Shown in pieces: positions 27,759 to 37,276 of a DNA stretch of 64,000 nucleotides. Position 1 is the stretch's first letter; every line of letters begins with the position of its first letter. The notes below the pieces were generated by a model. It was not told the DNA's origin, did not search any database, and worked only from the letters and a program-made list of their open reading frames with translations. The position numbers and the translations under genes were made by a program. Source of the DNA: Nocardioides sp. LHD-245 (GTDB taxonomy: Bacteria > Actinomycetota > Actinomycetes > Propionibacteriales > Nocardioidaceae); assembly GCF_030929495.1 (NCBI RefSeq), contig NZ_JAVFWN010000003.1, forward strand, positions 124,001-188,000. The letters run 5' to 3'.

Positions 27759-28538
27759 ATGATCCGACGAACCCGTGCGGCACAGGTCGCCGCCCCGTCC
27801 CTCCCCTCCGCCGGCGAGGCGCTCCGCCTCGACGGCGTCGTCAAGAAGTACGGCACCGGGGCCTCCGCGACCGTCGCGCTGCGCGGCGTCGACCTGGTGC
27901 TCGCACCCGGGTCGTTCACAGCGATCATGGGACCCTCGGGCTCGGGCAAGAGCACCCTGCTGCACGCGGCGGCCGGCCTCGACAGTCCGACCAGCGGAAG
28001 CGTCCGGCTGGGCGGGACGGAGATCTCCGGCCTGCGCGCCGCGCAGCGCACCCGCTTCCGGCGGGACCACGTCGGGTTCGTCTTCCAGGCCTACAACCTG
28101 CTGCCTGCCCTGACCGTCGAGCAGAACGTGGCACTCCCGCTGATGCTGGGCGAGCGCGCGGTCGAGCCGGCCTGGCTCGACTTCCTGATCTCGTCGGTCG
28201 GGCTCGTCGAGCAGCGTCGCCGCCTCCCCAGCGCCCTGTCCGGCGGTCAGCAGCAGCGCGTCGCCATCGCCCGCGCCCTGGTCACCCGCCCCCATGTCGT
28301 GTTCGCCGACGAGCCGACCGGCGCCCTCGACTCGCGCGCCGGCCAGCAGGTACTCGATCTCCTCGCGCACACGACGCGGGAGCTCGACCAGACGGTGGTG
28401 ATGGTGACCCACGACCCCGTGGTCGCGGCGCACGCGGACCGGGTCATCTTCCTGGCCGACGGCGCGTTCGCCGGCCACCTCGACGGAGCGTCGGCGGCGC
28501 AGATCACCCAGTACCTGACCGGTCTGGGGGACTGGTGA
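27759..28538 (+). CDS. ABC transporter ATP-binding protein (MacB/LolD type)
   Basis: The 259-aa ATPase carries Walker A GPSGSGKST, Q-loop FVFQAYN, signature LSGGQQQR, Walker B VVFADEPTGALDS and switch His MVTHD. It works with the FtsX-like permease that follows (1-base TGATG overlap). A TAGCGT box ends 6 bases before the ATG and the GGAGG is too close to act as a ribosome site, so the message may be leaderless. Control by the divergent two-component system is likely. Confidence 0.94.
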   Translation: MIRRTRAAQVAAPSLPSAGEALRLDGVVKKYGTGASATVALRGVDLVLAPGSFTAIMGPSGSGKSTLLHAAAGLDSPTSGSVRLGGTEISGLRAAQRTRFRRDHVGFVFQAYNLLPALTVEQNVALPLMLGERAVEPAWLDFLISSVGLVEQRRRLPSALSGGQQQRVAIARALVTRPHVVFADEPTGALDSRAGQQVLDLLAHTTRELDQTVVMVTHDPVVAAHADRVIFLADGAFAGHLDGASAAQITQYLTGLGDW

Positions 28539-31036
28539 TGAGCGCTGGTCGCCCCGGCCTGGGCCCGTTGGTCCGCGCCGACCTCCGCCGCAACCGGAGC
28601 AGCTTCGCGGGCGTCGCGCTCGCCATCCTCGTCGCGACCATGGTGGTCACCGGCTTGGGCGTGCTCGTCGAGTCCGGGATCCGCGGCGGACTCGCCCCGC
28701 AGCGGTACGCCGGCGCCCCGCTCGTGGTCACGGGCAAGCAGAGCGTGCCCGTCCCGGAGGATCTCGCCATCGGCCTCGCCGAGCGGGCGCCGGCGCCGGA
28801 CGCCTCGCTGATCGCCGCCGTGCCCGGCGTGACCCGCGTCGTCGCGGACCTCACCGTGCCGCTCCTCGAGACACGGGAGGGCGCACCGATCGGGCCCGTG
28901 GAGGCCCATCCCTGGGGCGCGACCCGGCTGACGCCGTACTCACTGACCGAGGGCCGCGAGCCCGCGGCCGCGGACGAGGTCGCCATGGTCGCGGGAAGCG
29001 CGGCCGTGGGCGATCACGTCACCCTGGCGCACGGCGGCGTCCGTGCGTCGTACCAGGTGGTCGGACTGGTGTCGCCGGCGACGACGGTGGATCGCGCGCG
29101 CCACGCCTTCCTCACCTCAGCCCGGATCGCCGAGCTGGACCCGCACGACGGCGCCGCGCAGGCGCTGGGTGTCTTCACCGAGGGCGACCCCGACCGGCTC
29201 GCGGACCGGATCCGCGAGCGGCACCCCGACCTCACCGTGGCCACCGGATCCGCACGAGGCGACGCGGAGTTCCTCGACTCCGGGTCCTCGCGGGCGACGC
29301 TCGTCGCCATCGGCAGCGCCTTCGCCGGCACCAGCCTTCTCGTCGCGCTGTTCATCGTGGCCGGCACCTTGTCGTTGTCCGTGCAGTCGCGCCGCCGGGA
29401 GTTCGCGCTGCTGCGTGCGGTCGGCGCCCTGCCCAGGCAGGTCCACGCCCTCGTGGCGCGGGAGGTGCTCGTGATCGCGGGGGTCGCCGCCCTCCTCGGC
29501 GTCGGCCCCGGCTACCTCCTCGCCGGGGTCCTGCAGCGCGCGTTCGTCTCTGGAGAGGTGATCCCCGGCGACTTCGCCCTCGCGTACGGACCCCTTCCCG
29601 CCGTCGGTGCCGTGCTCGTGGTCCTGCTGACGGCCTGGGCCGCGGCTCGGCTCGCCGCCCGCCGGCCGGCGAACCTGGATCCGGTCGCCGCGCTCCGCGA
29701 AGGTGCGACCGGGCCGACGGCGATGGGCACCGTGCGGATCGTCATCGGCGTCGTGATCGTCGCGGCCGGGCTCGTCCTGTCCCTGATCCCGATCTGGGTC
29801 CGCGGCGAGGCGGCGGCCGGCGCCTCGGCCAGCGCCGCGCTCGTGCTCATCATCGGCGCGGCGGTGCTCGGTCCCTGGCTCGTCGCGGTCGCCGTCCGGG
29901 CGGCGCAGGCGGCACTCGGCCGGACCTCGCCGGCAGCCTTCCTCGCCACGGCGAACGGCCGGGCCAACAGCCGTCGGCTCGCCGGTGCGGTGACCCCCAT
30001 CGCGCTCGGCATCGCCCTCGGTCTGGTTCAGCTCGGCGCGCCGGCGATCGTCGCCGACGAGGCCGCGGTCCAGGCGACCGAAGGCGTCACCGCCGACCTG
30101 CGTGTCGTCGTACCGGCGGGCCTCTCGGCGCCGGCCCTCGACGCGGTCGCCGACCTGCCGTCCGTCACCGCGGTCTCCCCGGTGACGATCAGCCAGGCGA
30201 TCCTCGACCACCGGACGTTCGACGGCACCCTCGAGCGCAGCGACCAGGTGCTCCAAGGCGTCGACCCGGCCACGTCGGACGACGTCCTCGACCTGCGGGT
30301 GCGGGAGGGGGCGCTCGACGCGCTGGCCGGCGCCGGCCAGGTCGCCCTCAGCACGGACGCCGCCCGCAGCCTCGGCGTCGGGGTGGGCGACGAGGTCACC
30401 GGCAGGTTCGGCGACGGCGCCCCGCTGCGGGCCGGCGTCGTGGCGATCTACGAACGGGGACTCGGCTTCGGCGGCGTCACGATGGACGAGGCCACGGTGC
30501 GCTCCCACACCACCGCCGGCCTCGCTTCCTTCGCCCTCGTCGCGAGTGACGACCCGAGCGCCGCCCGCGCCGCCGTCGGCGACCTCGGCCTGCCCGTGGC
30601 CGACGGATCGGGAGAGGCGGCCGGCGCCGATGCGCAGGCCCAGCAGGGCTGGGTGAACCTGATCGCCCTCTTCGTGATCCTCGGCTACATCGCGATCGCC
30701 GTCGTCAACACCTTGGCCATGGCGACCGGAGAGCGCTCCCGTGAGTTCGCGCTCATGCAGCTCGTGGGTGCCACCCGCGGCCAGGTCCGCGCCATGATGC
30801 GCCTCGAGTCGGTCCTCGTCGCGTCGATCGCCGCCCTCCTCGGCATCGGTCTCGCCCTGCCGCCGCTGGTCGGGATCAGCATCGGCATCTCGGGAGAGCC
30901 CCTGCCGAGCCTTGACCTGCTGGGCAGCGCGACGGTCGTCGCCGGCATGGCCGCGCTCGCACTGATCTCGCTCGGGGTCGCCACCCGGGCCGCCCTGCGC
31001 ACCCGTCCCACCAGCGAGATCGGCTCCCGGCAGTAG
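28538..31036 (+). CDS. FtsX-like ABC permease
   Basis: The product is about 832 aa with two FtsX modules. One TM near the N-terminus (FAGVALAILVATMVVTGLGVLV) is followed by a large extracytoplasmic domain, a TM cluster (SAFAGTSLLVALFIVAGTLSL, then EVLVIAGVAALLGVGPGYLLA), a middle TM block, a second extracytoplasmic domain and a C-terminal TM cluster (LIALFVILGYIAIAVVNTLAM). The motifs RREFALLRAVGA and SREFALMQLVGAT are the paired cytoplasmic coupling segments. It probably exports a peptide, lipid or antibiotic, or transmits force, together with the ATPase. Substrate unknown. Confidence 0.9.
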   Translation: MSAGRPGLGPLVRADLRRNRSSFAGVALAILVATMVVTGLGVLVESGIRGGLAPQRYAGAPLVVTGKQSVPVPEDLAIGLAERAPAPDASLIAAVPGVTRVVADLTVPLLETREGAPIGPVEAHPWGATRLTPYSLTEGREPAAADEVAMVAGSAAVGDHVTLAHGGVRASYQVVGLVSPATTVDRARHAFLTSARIAELDPHDGAAQALGVFTEGDPDRLADRIRERHPDLTVATGSARGDAEFLDSGSSRATLVAIGSAFAGTSLLVALFIVAGTLSLSVQSRRREFALLRAVGALPRQVHALVAREVLVIAGVAALLGVGPGYLLAGVLQRAFVSGEVIPGDFALAYGPLPAVGAVLVVLLTAWAAARLAARRPANLDPVAALREGATGPTAMGTVRIVIGVVIVAAGLVLSLIPIWVRGEAAAGASASAALVLIIGAAVLGPWLVAVAVRAAQAALGRTSPAAFLATANGRANSRRLAGAVTPIALGIALGLVQLGAPAIVADEAAVQATEGVTADLRVVVPAGLSAPALDAVADLPSVTAVSPVTISQAILDHRTFDGTLERSDQVLQGVDPATSDDVLDLRVREGALDALAGAGQVALSTDAARSLGVGVGDEVTGRFGDGAPLRAGVVAIYERGLGFGGVTMDEATVRSHTTAGLASFALVASDDPSAARAAVGDLGLPVADGSGEAAGADAQAQQGWVNLIALFVILGYIAIAVVNTLAMATGERSREFALMQLVGATRGQVRAMMRLESVLVASIAALLGIGLALPPLVGISIGISGEPLPSLDLLGSATVVAGMAALALISLGVATRAALRTRPTSEIGSRQ

Positions 31037-31102
31037 CAGGCCGCGTGGCGGCCTCGCCGCGTCGTCGTACGCCGGGGGCCCGGTGTGGCCTATGGTCTGC
31101 GG

Positions 31103-32200
31103 GTGTCTCGACCCGCTCCCCGTCTCGCCTCCGTCCTCGCCGTCCTCGCCGCGCTGGTGCTGACCCTGTGCGGGACGCCGGCCCGGGCCGACGACCGGCG
31201 CGAGGGCTACCCGGAGCCGTTCTTCAACGGCAACGTGGGGGACCCCAGCGTCGCCATGGTCGGCAAGCGGATGGTCGTCGTGGCGACCGGACCGCAGATC
31301 AACCGCGCGTACAAGGACCCCGGCCGGACCTGGCGCTACGAGCAGCCGGTGCTGACCCGGCGCCCGGCATGGGCGGCGGAGCAGGGCGGCATCTGGGCCG
31401 CCGACATCGCGAAGGTCGGCAAGAAGTGGGTCCTCTACTTCGCGGTGCCGGTCGCCGGGCTCGGCGAGTTCGGGCGCTGCATCGGCGTCGCCGTGGCCAA
31501 GAAGGCACTCGACCCGTTCAAGCCGGTCGGCAAGCGGCCGCTGGTGTGCCCGTCGCGGGCGCTGGTGCCGACCGCGCACGACCCCGTCGCCACGCCGGAC
31601 CTGCCCAGCCGGGGCGTCATCGACCCGTCGCTCTACACCGAGGGCAAGCAGCACTACCTGCTCTACAAGACCGACGGCCGTCCCTCGTCGATCCGGCTGC
31701 TCCCGCTGAGCAGGAGCGGGCGCAAGGTGCGCACCGGCCAGAACCCGGCCGACCCGAGCGTCGAACTGGTGCGCACCGAGGGCGTCATCGAGAACCCGGC
31801 GCTGCTGCGCAACGCCGCTGGCTACTACCTCTTCGCCTCCGAGGGCGACTTCGCCCGCTGCTCCTATCAGCAGACCTGGCGCCACTCCCTGTCGCTGACC
31901 GACTGGACCGCGGCGGTCCCGGGCGTCCTGCTCGACAGCACCATCACCCAAGGTCTCTGCGGCCCGGCCGGCGGCGACGTGCTCAAGCACAAGGGACGCA
32001 CCACGCTCTACTTCCACGGCTGGGTGCGGCTGCACTCCTCGAAGCCGAAGGGCGCGGGCTACTGGGCCTGGAACGGCGGGGAGAAGTACGGCCGCCGGGC
32101 GATGTACGCCGCGCGGCTCACCTTCCCGGCCGGCGTACCGACCGTGAAGAAGTACCTCACCCGCAAGGGCGTCCCGGCGCGCGTTCCCACGCCCTATTGA
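31103..32200 (+). CDS. Secreted GH43-like glycoside hydrolase/five-bladed propeller protein
   Basis: The product is about 365 aa with a signal peptide (SVLAVLAALVLTLCGTPARA). The mature protein shows GNVGDPSVAMVG, GGIWAADIAKVGKKWVLYF, GVIDPSLYTE and GVIENPALL, matching the spaced Asp, Asp and Glu residues of glycoside hydrolase family 43 (arabinanase/xylosidase-type five-bladed propellers). It may act on arabinose- or xylose-containing polymers. GTG 31103 is preferred: a TATGGT box ends 6 bases upstream, suggesting a leaderless message, and the signal peptide then starts normally. GTG 31085 is the alternative. Confidence 0.72.
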   Translation: MSRPAPRLASVLAVLAALVLTLCGTPARADDRREGYPEPFFNGNVGDPSVAMVGKRMVVVATGPQINRAYKDPGRTWRYEQPVLTRRPAWAAEQGGIWAADIAKVGKKWVLYFAVPVAGLGEFGRCIGVAVAKKALDPFKPVGKRPLVCPSRALVPTAHDPVATPDLPSRGVIDPSLYTEGKQHYLLYKTDGRPSSIRLLPLSRSGRKVRTGQNPADPSVELVRTEGVIENPALLRNAAGYYLFASEGDFARCSYQQTWRHSLSLTDWTAAVPGVLLDSTITQGLCGPAGGDVLKHKGRTTLYFHGWVRLHSSKPKGAGYWAWNGGEKYGRRAMYAARLTFPAGVPTVKKYLTRKGVPARVPTPY

Positions 32201-32214
32201 GTCGGCGCGAGCGC

Positions 32215-32350
32215 GTCGCTCGTTCCTCGCGCCGCGCTGCCGCGCTCGCGGTTGGCCCGCGTACGGCCACCGTCCGCCTGGCGGCAACACGGCGGCGCGG
32301 CGGGAAGGCCGTGCTCCTCGGCTCCGGTCGCTCGTTCCTCGCTCCCTGCG
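32215..32350. repeat. REP-like GC-rich repeat region
   Basis: The 16-base core GTCGCTCGTTCCTCGC occurs at 32215-32230 and 32327-32342, and also at 14197-14212 after the tRNA. The longer 30-base unit at 32321-32350 matches 14191-14220 at 29 of 30 positions. The stretch 32201-32407 carries no gene apart from this. Confidence 0.75.
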
Positions 32351-32407
32351 CCTCCTCGACCGGCGTTCCCGCCGCTGGCCGCTGCCCGGGTCGGTAGGGT
32401 CGGAGGT

Positions 32408-33223
32408 ATGAGCGACCGCGACCTCCTGGCCGGCTACGTCGAGAACTGGTGGAGCGCGGTCGGTGACTTCGTCGCCCTGCTGGAGGAGCTCGGCCCCGAC
32501 GACTGGAGCACGCCGACGGACCTCGCCGGATGGGACGTCAAGGCGGTCGCCTCGCACACCGCCCACCTGGAGTCGATCCTGGCCGGCGGGCCCGAGGAGA
32601 CCGCCGACATCGGTGCCCCGTCGCACGTCACGGGGCCGATGGGACAGTTCACCGAGATCGGGGTGGTCACCCGTCGCGACCGCGCGCCGGCGGCCATCGT
32701 CGACGAGATCCGTACGGCGACGACAGCGCGTCGCGCGGCCCTCGACGCCGCGCCGCCGACGGACGCCACCGCCCCCGCCGACGGCATCTTCGGCCTGATC
32801 GGCTGGAACACCCGCACTCTGCTGCGCAATCGTCCGCTCGACGTGTGGATGCACGAGCAGGACATCCGGCGCGCGGTCGGCCGCCCCGGTGGCCTCGACA
32901 CCCCGGGCGCCCAGCACACGGCCGACTACCTCGTCGAGGCCTTCGGCTTCGTCGTCGGCAAGCGGGCCGCCCCGCCGGCCGGTACGACGGCGGTGCTCGC
33001 CGTCGAGGGCAGCACGCCGATCGCGGTGCGGGTCGGCGACGACGGCCGCGCGCAGCGCCTGGACGTCGTACCCGACGCGCCGACGGTGTCGCTCGCCATG
33101 GACCGGGAGAGCTTCATCGTGCTCGCCGGCGGCCGTCGTGCGGCCGCGCCCGGTGCCGTCACCGTCTCGGGGGACCAGGAGCTCGGCGGGCGGATCGTCG
33201 CCGGGCTCGCCACCACGCCCTAA
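32408..33223 (+). CDS. Maleylpyruvate isomerase-family mycothiol-dependent protein
   Basis: The 271-aa protein has the DinB-like four-helix bundle of the MDMPI N-terminal domain: DDWSTPTDLAGWDVKAVASHTAHLES (metal-binding His), LRNRPLDVWMHEQDIRRAVG (second metal site), then the smaller C-terminal SCP2-like domain. Such proteins use mycothiol, an actinobacterial thiol, for isomerase or transferase reactions; the actual reaction is not predictable. A TAGGGT box ends 7 bases before the ATG, suggesting leaderless translation. The SDR gene follows 9 bases later. Confidence 0.85.
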   Translation: MSDRDLLAGYVENWWSAVGDFVALLEELGPDDWSTPTDLAGWDVKAVASHTAHLESILAGGPEETADIGAPSHVTGPMGQFTEIGVVTRRDRAPAAIVDEIRTATTARRAALDAAPPTDATAPADGIFGLIGWNTRTLLRNRPLDVWMHEQDIRRAVGRPGGLDTPGAQHTADYLVEAFGFVVGKRAAPPAGTTAVLAVEGSTPIAVRVGDDGRAQRLDVVPDAPTVSLAMDRESFIVLAGGRRAAAPGAVTVSGDQELGGRIVAGLATTP

Positions 33224-33232
33224 GGAACACCG

Positions 33233-34159
33233 ATGTCTGACTGGAACGTCGCCGACCTGCCCGACCAGTCCGGCCGCACCGTCGTGGTGACCGGCCCGAC
33301 CCTCGGCGGGCTCGGCCACCACACCGCGCTCGAGCTGGCCCGTCGCGGCGCCCGGGTGATCCTCGCCGGCCGCAACCCGGCCAAGGTCGAGGAGACCGTC
33401 GCCGCGATCCGGGCCGAGGTCGCCGGCGCCCAGCTCGAGGCGCTGCACCTCGACCTCGCCAGCCTCAGCTCGGTCCGCACGGCCGCCGCGGCGGTCGCGC
33501 AGGTCGGCCCGATCGACGTCCTGGTCAACAACGCCGGCGTGATGGGCACGAAGTACTCCCGCACGGCCGACGGACTCGAGCTGCAGATGGCGACCAACCA
33601 CTTCGGACCCTTCCTGCTGACCGGGCTGCTGCTGCCGCAGCTCGTGCAGAGCGCCGACGGCCGCGTGGTCACCGTGTCCTCGCTGTTCCACACCTTCGCC
33701 GGCAAGGCCCCGCTCGGCGACCCGCGCGAGCAGACCGGCCGCTACCACACCTGGCGGGTCTACGGGCAGACGAAGCTCGCCAACCTCTACCTCACCGCCG
33801 AGCTCGACCGCCGCCTGCGCGCGGCCGACCTCCCGGTCCGCGCGCTGGCCGCCCACCCCGGCTTCGCGGGGACCCACCTCGCCGCCAACGGCCAGTACGG
33901 CCGCTCGTCCGGCGGCATCGCCACGATCCTCGACGCCGGCGTGAAAGCGGTCTCCCAGTCCGCCGAGGCCGGCGCCTGGCCGTCGCTGATGGCCGCGACC
34001 GCCGACCTGCCCGGGAACTCCTTCGTGGGCCCGGGCGGGTTCCGCCAGCTCTCCGGCCGGCCCCGCACGGTCGGCCGCAGCAAGCTGGCGCGCAACGCCG
34101 AGAACGCGCGCCGGCTGTGGGAGATCAGCGAGGAAACCGCGGACCTGCGGTATCCGTGA
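33233..34159 (+). CDS. Short-chain dehydrogenase/reductase
   Basis: The 308-aa Rossmann-fold oxidoreductase resembles the retinol dehydrogenase/protochlorophyllide reductase-like SDR group. Cofactor motif TGPTLGGLG, NNAGV, catalytic Ser in VTVSSLF and the YGQTK motif are present. The cofactor loop has one more residue than the usual TGxxxGIG, which is odd. It probably forms an operon with the mycothiol-dependent protein. Its 3' end overlaps the convergent acyl-CoA ligase by 35 bases. Confidence 0.87.
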   Translation: MSDWNVADLPDQSGRTVVVTGPTLGGLGHHTALELARRGARVILAGRNPAKVEETVAAIRAEVAGAQLEALHLDLASLSSVRTAAAAVAQVGPIDVLVNNAGVMGTKYSRTADGLELQMATNHFGPFLLTGLLLPQLVQSADGRVVTVSSLFHTFAGKAPLGDPREQTGRYHTWRVYGQTKLANLYLTAELDRRLRAADLPVRALAAHPGFAGTHLAANGQYGRSSGGIATILDAGVKAVSQSAEAGAWPSLMAATADLPGNSFVGPGGFRQLSGRPRTVGRSKLARNAENARRLWEISEETADLRYP

Positions 34160-35717
34160 CCCGGCGCTCCGGGCGCTCGTACGTCGGCACGTCCGCGAAC
34201 ACCTCGCCGAACGCCGACTTGCTCACCTTCCCGGTGGGTGTCTTCGGCAGGGCGTCGACGAACGCGACATAGCGTGGCACCTGGAAGCGGGCCATCGTCG
34301 CCTCACTGTGCTTCCAGATGGAGGCGGCGTCGACGCCGCTGCCGGGACGGGACACCACGAAGACCTTGACCTCCTCCTCGGTGAGCTCGCTGGGCACGCC
34401 CACCGCTGCGCACTCGAGGACGTCGGGATGCGCCTCGATGCCCTCCTCCACCTCCAATGCGCTGATGTTCTCGCCGCGCCGCCGGATCGAGTCCTTCCCG
34501 CGGCCGACGAAGAACACGTTGCCGTCGCCGTCGCGACGGGCCAGGTCGCCACTGTGGAACCACAGGCCGCGGAAGGCGCCCGCCGTCGCCTCGGGGTTCG
34601 CGAAGTAGGCGTCGAGCACGGTGCCCGCGATGCGGGGGCGGATCAGCAGCTCGCCCACCTCCCCGTCCGGTACGTCGTCGCCCCCCTCGTCGGCGAGCCG
34701 GATCTCGAACTCGGGGGTGACCCGGCCACAGGAGCCGAGCACCCTGGGCTGATCCCACGGCTGGGTGATGGGGATGTTCGCCTCGACGCTGCCGTAGAGC
34801 TCGACGACCCGCAGTCCGAAGCGCCGCTCGAACTCGGGCGCCCAGTCCGGGACCGGCACACCCCAGGCCAGCCGCACCTCGTGGTCGCGGTCGTCGGCCC
34901 GCGGGTCGGCCTTGTAGAGGATCGAGAGGGTCGCGCCCATGAAGTCGAAGACCGTGGCGCCGGTGGCGCGGACCTCGTCCCAGAACCGCGACGCGGAGAA
35001 CCGCCGCGACAGCGCGGCGGTCGCGCCGACCAGCAGCGCGGGCACCGTGGTGAGGGCGGTCGCGTCGGCATGGAAGAGGGGGAACGGGCAGTACAGGACG
35101 TCATCCTCAGCCAGCCCGAAGTCGCGCACCGCGATCGCCGCCTGCGAGACGAAGTAGCGGTGGGACAGCACGCACGCCTTCGAACGGCCGGTGGTGCCCG
35201 AGGTGTAGAGCATCCCGGCAGTGTCCGTCGACCGCTGCTCGGCCGGAGGCAGGCCGGTGCCGCCCATCCACCTGGCGAGCGAGGCGACCCCGTCCGGCAT
35301 CGCGGCGGTCAGCAGCGGGGCCCGGAGATCGTCGCCCAGGGCGTCGCGGAGCGCGTCGGCGAGGTCGCCGTCCGCGACGACGACGGCGGGGTCGGCGAGC
35401 GCGATCGCGTTGTGGAGCGTCTGGCCGCGCCATTCGGTGTTGACGGGGACCCAGGAGGCGCCCAGCCAGGTGGCGGCGAACCAGGTCTGCACGCAGGCGA
35501 GCGAGTTGCGCATGAAGACGTTCAGCCGGGTGCCCGGGCCGAGGCCGTGCTCGGCCAGCCCGTTCGCGAGTCGCGTGACCTGGTCGCGGAACTCGGCGAA
35601 CGTCGTGTCGACGCCGTCGATGCGCAGGAAGACCCGGTCCGGCCACCGGCGGGCGGCTCGGTCCAGCAGCTCGGGGAGGGTGCGATCGACGTCGAGCTTG
35701 CCGACGAGCACGCTCAT
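34125..35717 (-). CDS. Acyl-CoA ligase (CaiC-like AMP-binding enzyme)
   Basis: The 530-aa adenylate-forming ligase has P-loop MLYTSGTTGRSKA, ELYGSVEAN, the HSGDLA motif, the hinge GRGKDSIRRRGENIS and the C-terminal catalytic lysine in TPTGKVSKS. Most similar in style to crotonobetaine/carnitine- and other CaiC-like CoA ligases. It is last of a leftward seven-gene unit whose first five genes form a Liv-type importer, so it should activate the imported carboxylic acid. Its ATG overlaps the stop of the enoyl-CoA hydratase gene by 4 bases. Confidence 0.9.
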   Translation of the reverse strand: MSVLVGKLDVDRTLPELLDRAARRWPDRVFLRIDGVDTTFAEFRDQVTRLANGLAEHGLGPGTRLNVFMRNSLACVQTWFAATWLGASWVPVNTEWRGQTLHNAIALADPAVVVADGDLADALRDALGDDLRAPLLTAAMPDGVASLARWMGGTGLPPAEQRSTDTAGMLYTSGTTGRSKACVLSHRYFVSQAAIAVRDFGLAEDDVLYCPFPLFHADATALTTVPALLVGATAALSRRFSASRFWDEVRATGATVFDFMGATLSILYKADPRADDRDHEVRLAWGVPVPDWAPEFERRFGLRVVELYGSVEANIPITQPWDQPRVLGSCGRVTPEFEIRLADEGGDDVPDGEVGELLIRPRIAGTVLDAYFANPEATAGAFRGLWFHSGDLARRDGDGNVFFVGRGKDSIRRRGENISALEVEEGIEAHPDVLECAAVGVPSELTEEEVKVFVVSRPGSGVDAASIWKHSEATMARFQVPRYVAFVDALPKTPTGKVSKSAFGEVFADVPTYERPERRVTDTAGPRFPR

Positions 35718-36514
35718 CGAGCGCCCGCCACGGTGCCGCTGGTCGTGAACCGCTCGAAGGTGGCCTCGGCCTCGGCCGACGCGAAGCAGTAGAGCGCCGC
35801 CTCGACCTCCAGGCGCAGGGTCGGCTCGAGCTGGGTCGAGCAGGCCGCCTCGACGGCGCGCTTGGTCGCCGCGAGCGAGCGCGCCGGCTGGCCGCCGAGC
35901 GTGGCGGCCAGGTCGAGGGCGGCGCGGGACGCGTCGTCGGCCACCGTGGTGACCAGGCCGATACGTGCGGCCTCCTCGGCATCGATCCAGCGGCCGGTGA
36001 AGAGCAGCTCCTTGGCCCGCATCAGTCCGACCAGCTGCGGAAGCCGGGCACTGATGCCGCCGGTGTGCGCGTGCCCGATCGGCACTTCGGGGAACCGGAT
36101 GCGGGTACCCCGCTCGAGCACCACGAGGTCGGCCGCGAGCGCGATCTCGGCACCGCCGCCGACGGCGTACCCCTGAACGGCGGCGACCACCGGGGCGGGA
36201 TTGCCCACCATCAGCCGGGTGACGTCCTGGAGCAGCTCGAACGCGGCCCGCAGCTCCTCGGCCGTGCCGGTCCGTGGCGCGAGGGTCTCCTTGAGGTCCT
36301 CGCCCACGCAGAACGCGCGCCCGGCGCCGCGGACGACGACCGGCCCGCCGTCCCGGACCTCGCGCAGGGCATCGGTGAGGCCGACCAGCAGGTCGACGTT
36401 GAGGGCGTTGAGCGCCTGCGGGCGGTTCAGGGTGATCACGGCGACGTCGCCGGGGGCGGACTCGACGACGACCGGGGCGGAGGTCGGGGTCGGGCTCGGG
36501 ACGGGGGTGGTCAT
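35714..36514 (-). CDS. Enoyl-CoA hydratase/isomerase family protein
   Basis: The 266-aa crotonase-fold enzyme has ITLNRPQALNALNVDL, the oxyanion-hole segment RAFCVGEDLKE, and AAVQGYAVGGGAEIALAADLVV containing the second oxyanion Gly, with SEFPEVP-like FPEVPIGHAHTGG after it. It hydrates or isomerises an enoyl-CoA in a pathway following the CoA ligase. GAGGAG precedes the ATG and the LivF-type gene stops 33 bases upstream. Confidence 0.9.
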   Translation of the reverse strand: MTTPVPSPTPTSAPVVVESAPGDVAVITLNRPQALNALNVDLLVGLTDALREVRDGGPVVVRGAGRAFCVGEDLKETLAPRTGTAEELRAAFELLQDVTRLMVGNPAPVVAAVQGYAVGGGAEIALAADLVVLERGTRIRFPEVPIGHAHTGGISARLPQLVGLMRAKELLFTGRWIDAEEAARIGLVTTVADDASRAALDLAATLGGQPARSLAATKRAVEAACSTQLEPTLRLEVEAALYCFASAEAEATFERFTTSGTVAGAR

Positions 36515-36547
36515 GGGTACTCCTCTGGTCGGTGGGGACGGCCCGGG

Positions 36548-37276
36548 TCAGGCCGCGGGCTCGGGGGAGGGGGCGGCGCCGAGGTAGATCTCGCGCACCA
36601 TCGGGTCTGTCGCCAGCTCCTGGCTGGCCCCCTCCTTGACGATCTCGCCGCTGCGCATCACGTAGCCGCGAGTGGTGACCGCGAGCGCCTGGCCGGCGTT
36701 CTGCTCGACGAGCAGGAGCGCCGTACCGGACGCGTGGATCGCGGCGACGGCCTCGAACACGGTGGTCACCATGAGTGGGGAGAGGCCGAGGCTCGGCTCG
36801 TCGAGCAGGAGCAGCGACGGTCGCGACATCAGGGCGCGCGAGATCGCCACCATCTGCTGCTCGCCGCCCGAGAGCGTCCCGGCCTCCTGGTCGAGGCGTT
36901 CGCGCAGCCGGGGGAAGAGGTCGAGCTGGGCGTCGAGATCCTGCTGGACCTGCCGGTCCTTGCGGTGGAAGGCGCCGAGGCGGAGGTTCTCGCGCACGCT
37001 CATCCGCGGGAACAGGCGACGCCCCTCGGGGACGTGCGCGATCCCGCGCCGGGCGATCACGTGAGTGGGTGCCCCGGCGATGTCCGTGCCGTCGTGCCGG
37101 ACCGCGCCCGACCGCGGCGTGAGCATGCCGCTCAGCGTCTTCAGGGTGGTGCTCTTGCCCGCCCCGTTGCTGCCGATCAGGGCCACCGCCTCGCCGTCCC
37201 CGATCCGCAGGCTGACGCCCTTGAGGGCGTTGACCGCGCCGTAGCCGACCTCCAGGTCCGTCGCGTCGAGCGTCAT
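36548..37276 (-). CDS. Branched-chain amino-acid-type ABC ATPase (LivF-like)
   Basis: The 242-aa ATPase has Walker A GSNGAGKST, the HVPEGRRLFPRMSVREN motif typical of LivF, signature LSGGEQQM, Walker B LLLLDEPSLGLSP and switch region LLVEQN. Its ATG overlaps the stop of the LivG-like gene by 4 bases. Confidence 0.93.
   Translation of the reverse strand: MTLDATDLEVGYGAVNALKGVSLRIGDGEAVALIGSNGAGKSTTLKTLSGMLTPRSGAVRHDGTDIAGAPTHVIARRGIAHVPEGRRLFPRMSVRENLRLGAFHRKDRQVQQDLDAQLDLFPRLRERLDQEAGTLSGGEQQMVAISRALMSRPSLLLLDEPSLGLSPLMVTTVFEAVAAIHASGTALLLVEQNAGQALAVTTRGYVMRSGEIVKEGASQELATDPMVREIYLGAAPSPEPAA

Noticed and set aside
29117-33877. A very long open frame (over 1500 codons) on the minus strand
   Set aside because: It runs antisense to four well-supported genes and is Asp/Arg/Gly-rich low-complexity sequence, the usual shadow of high third-position GC.
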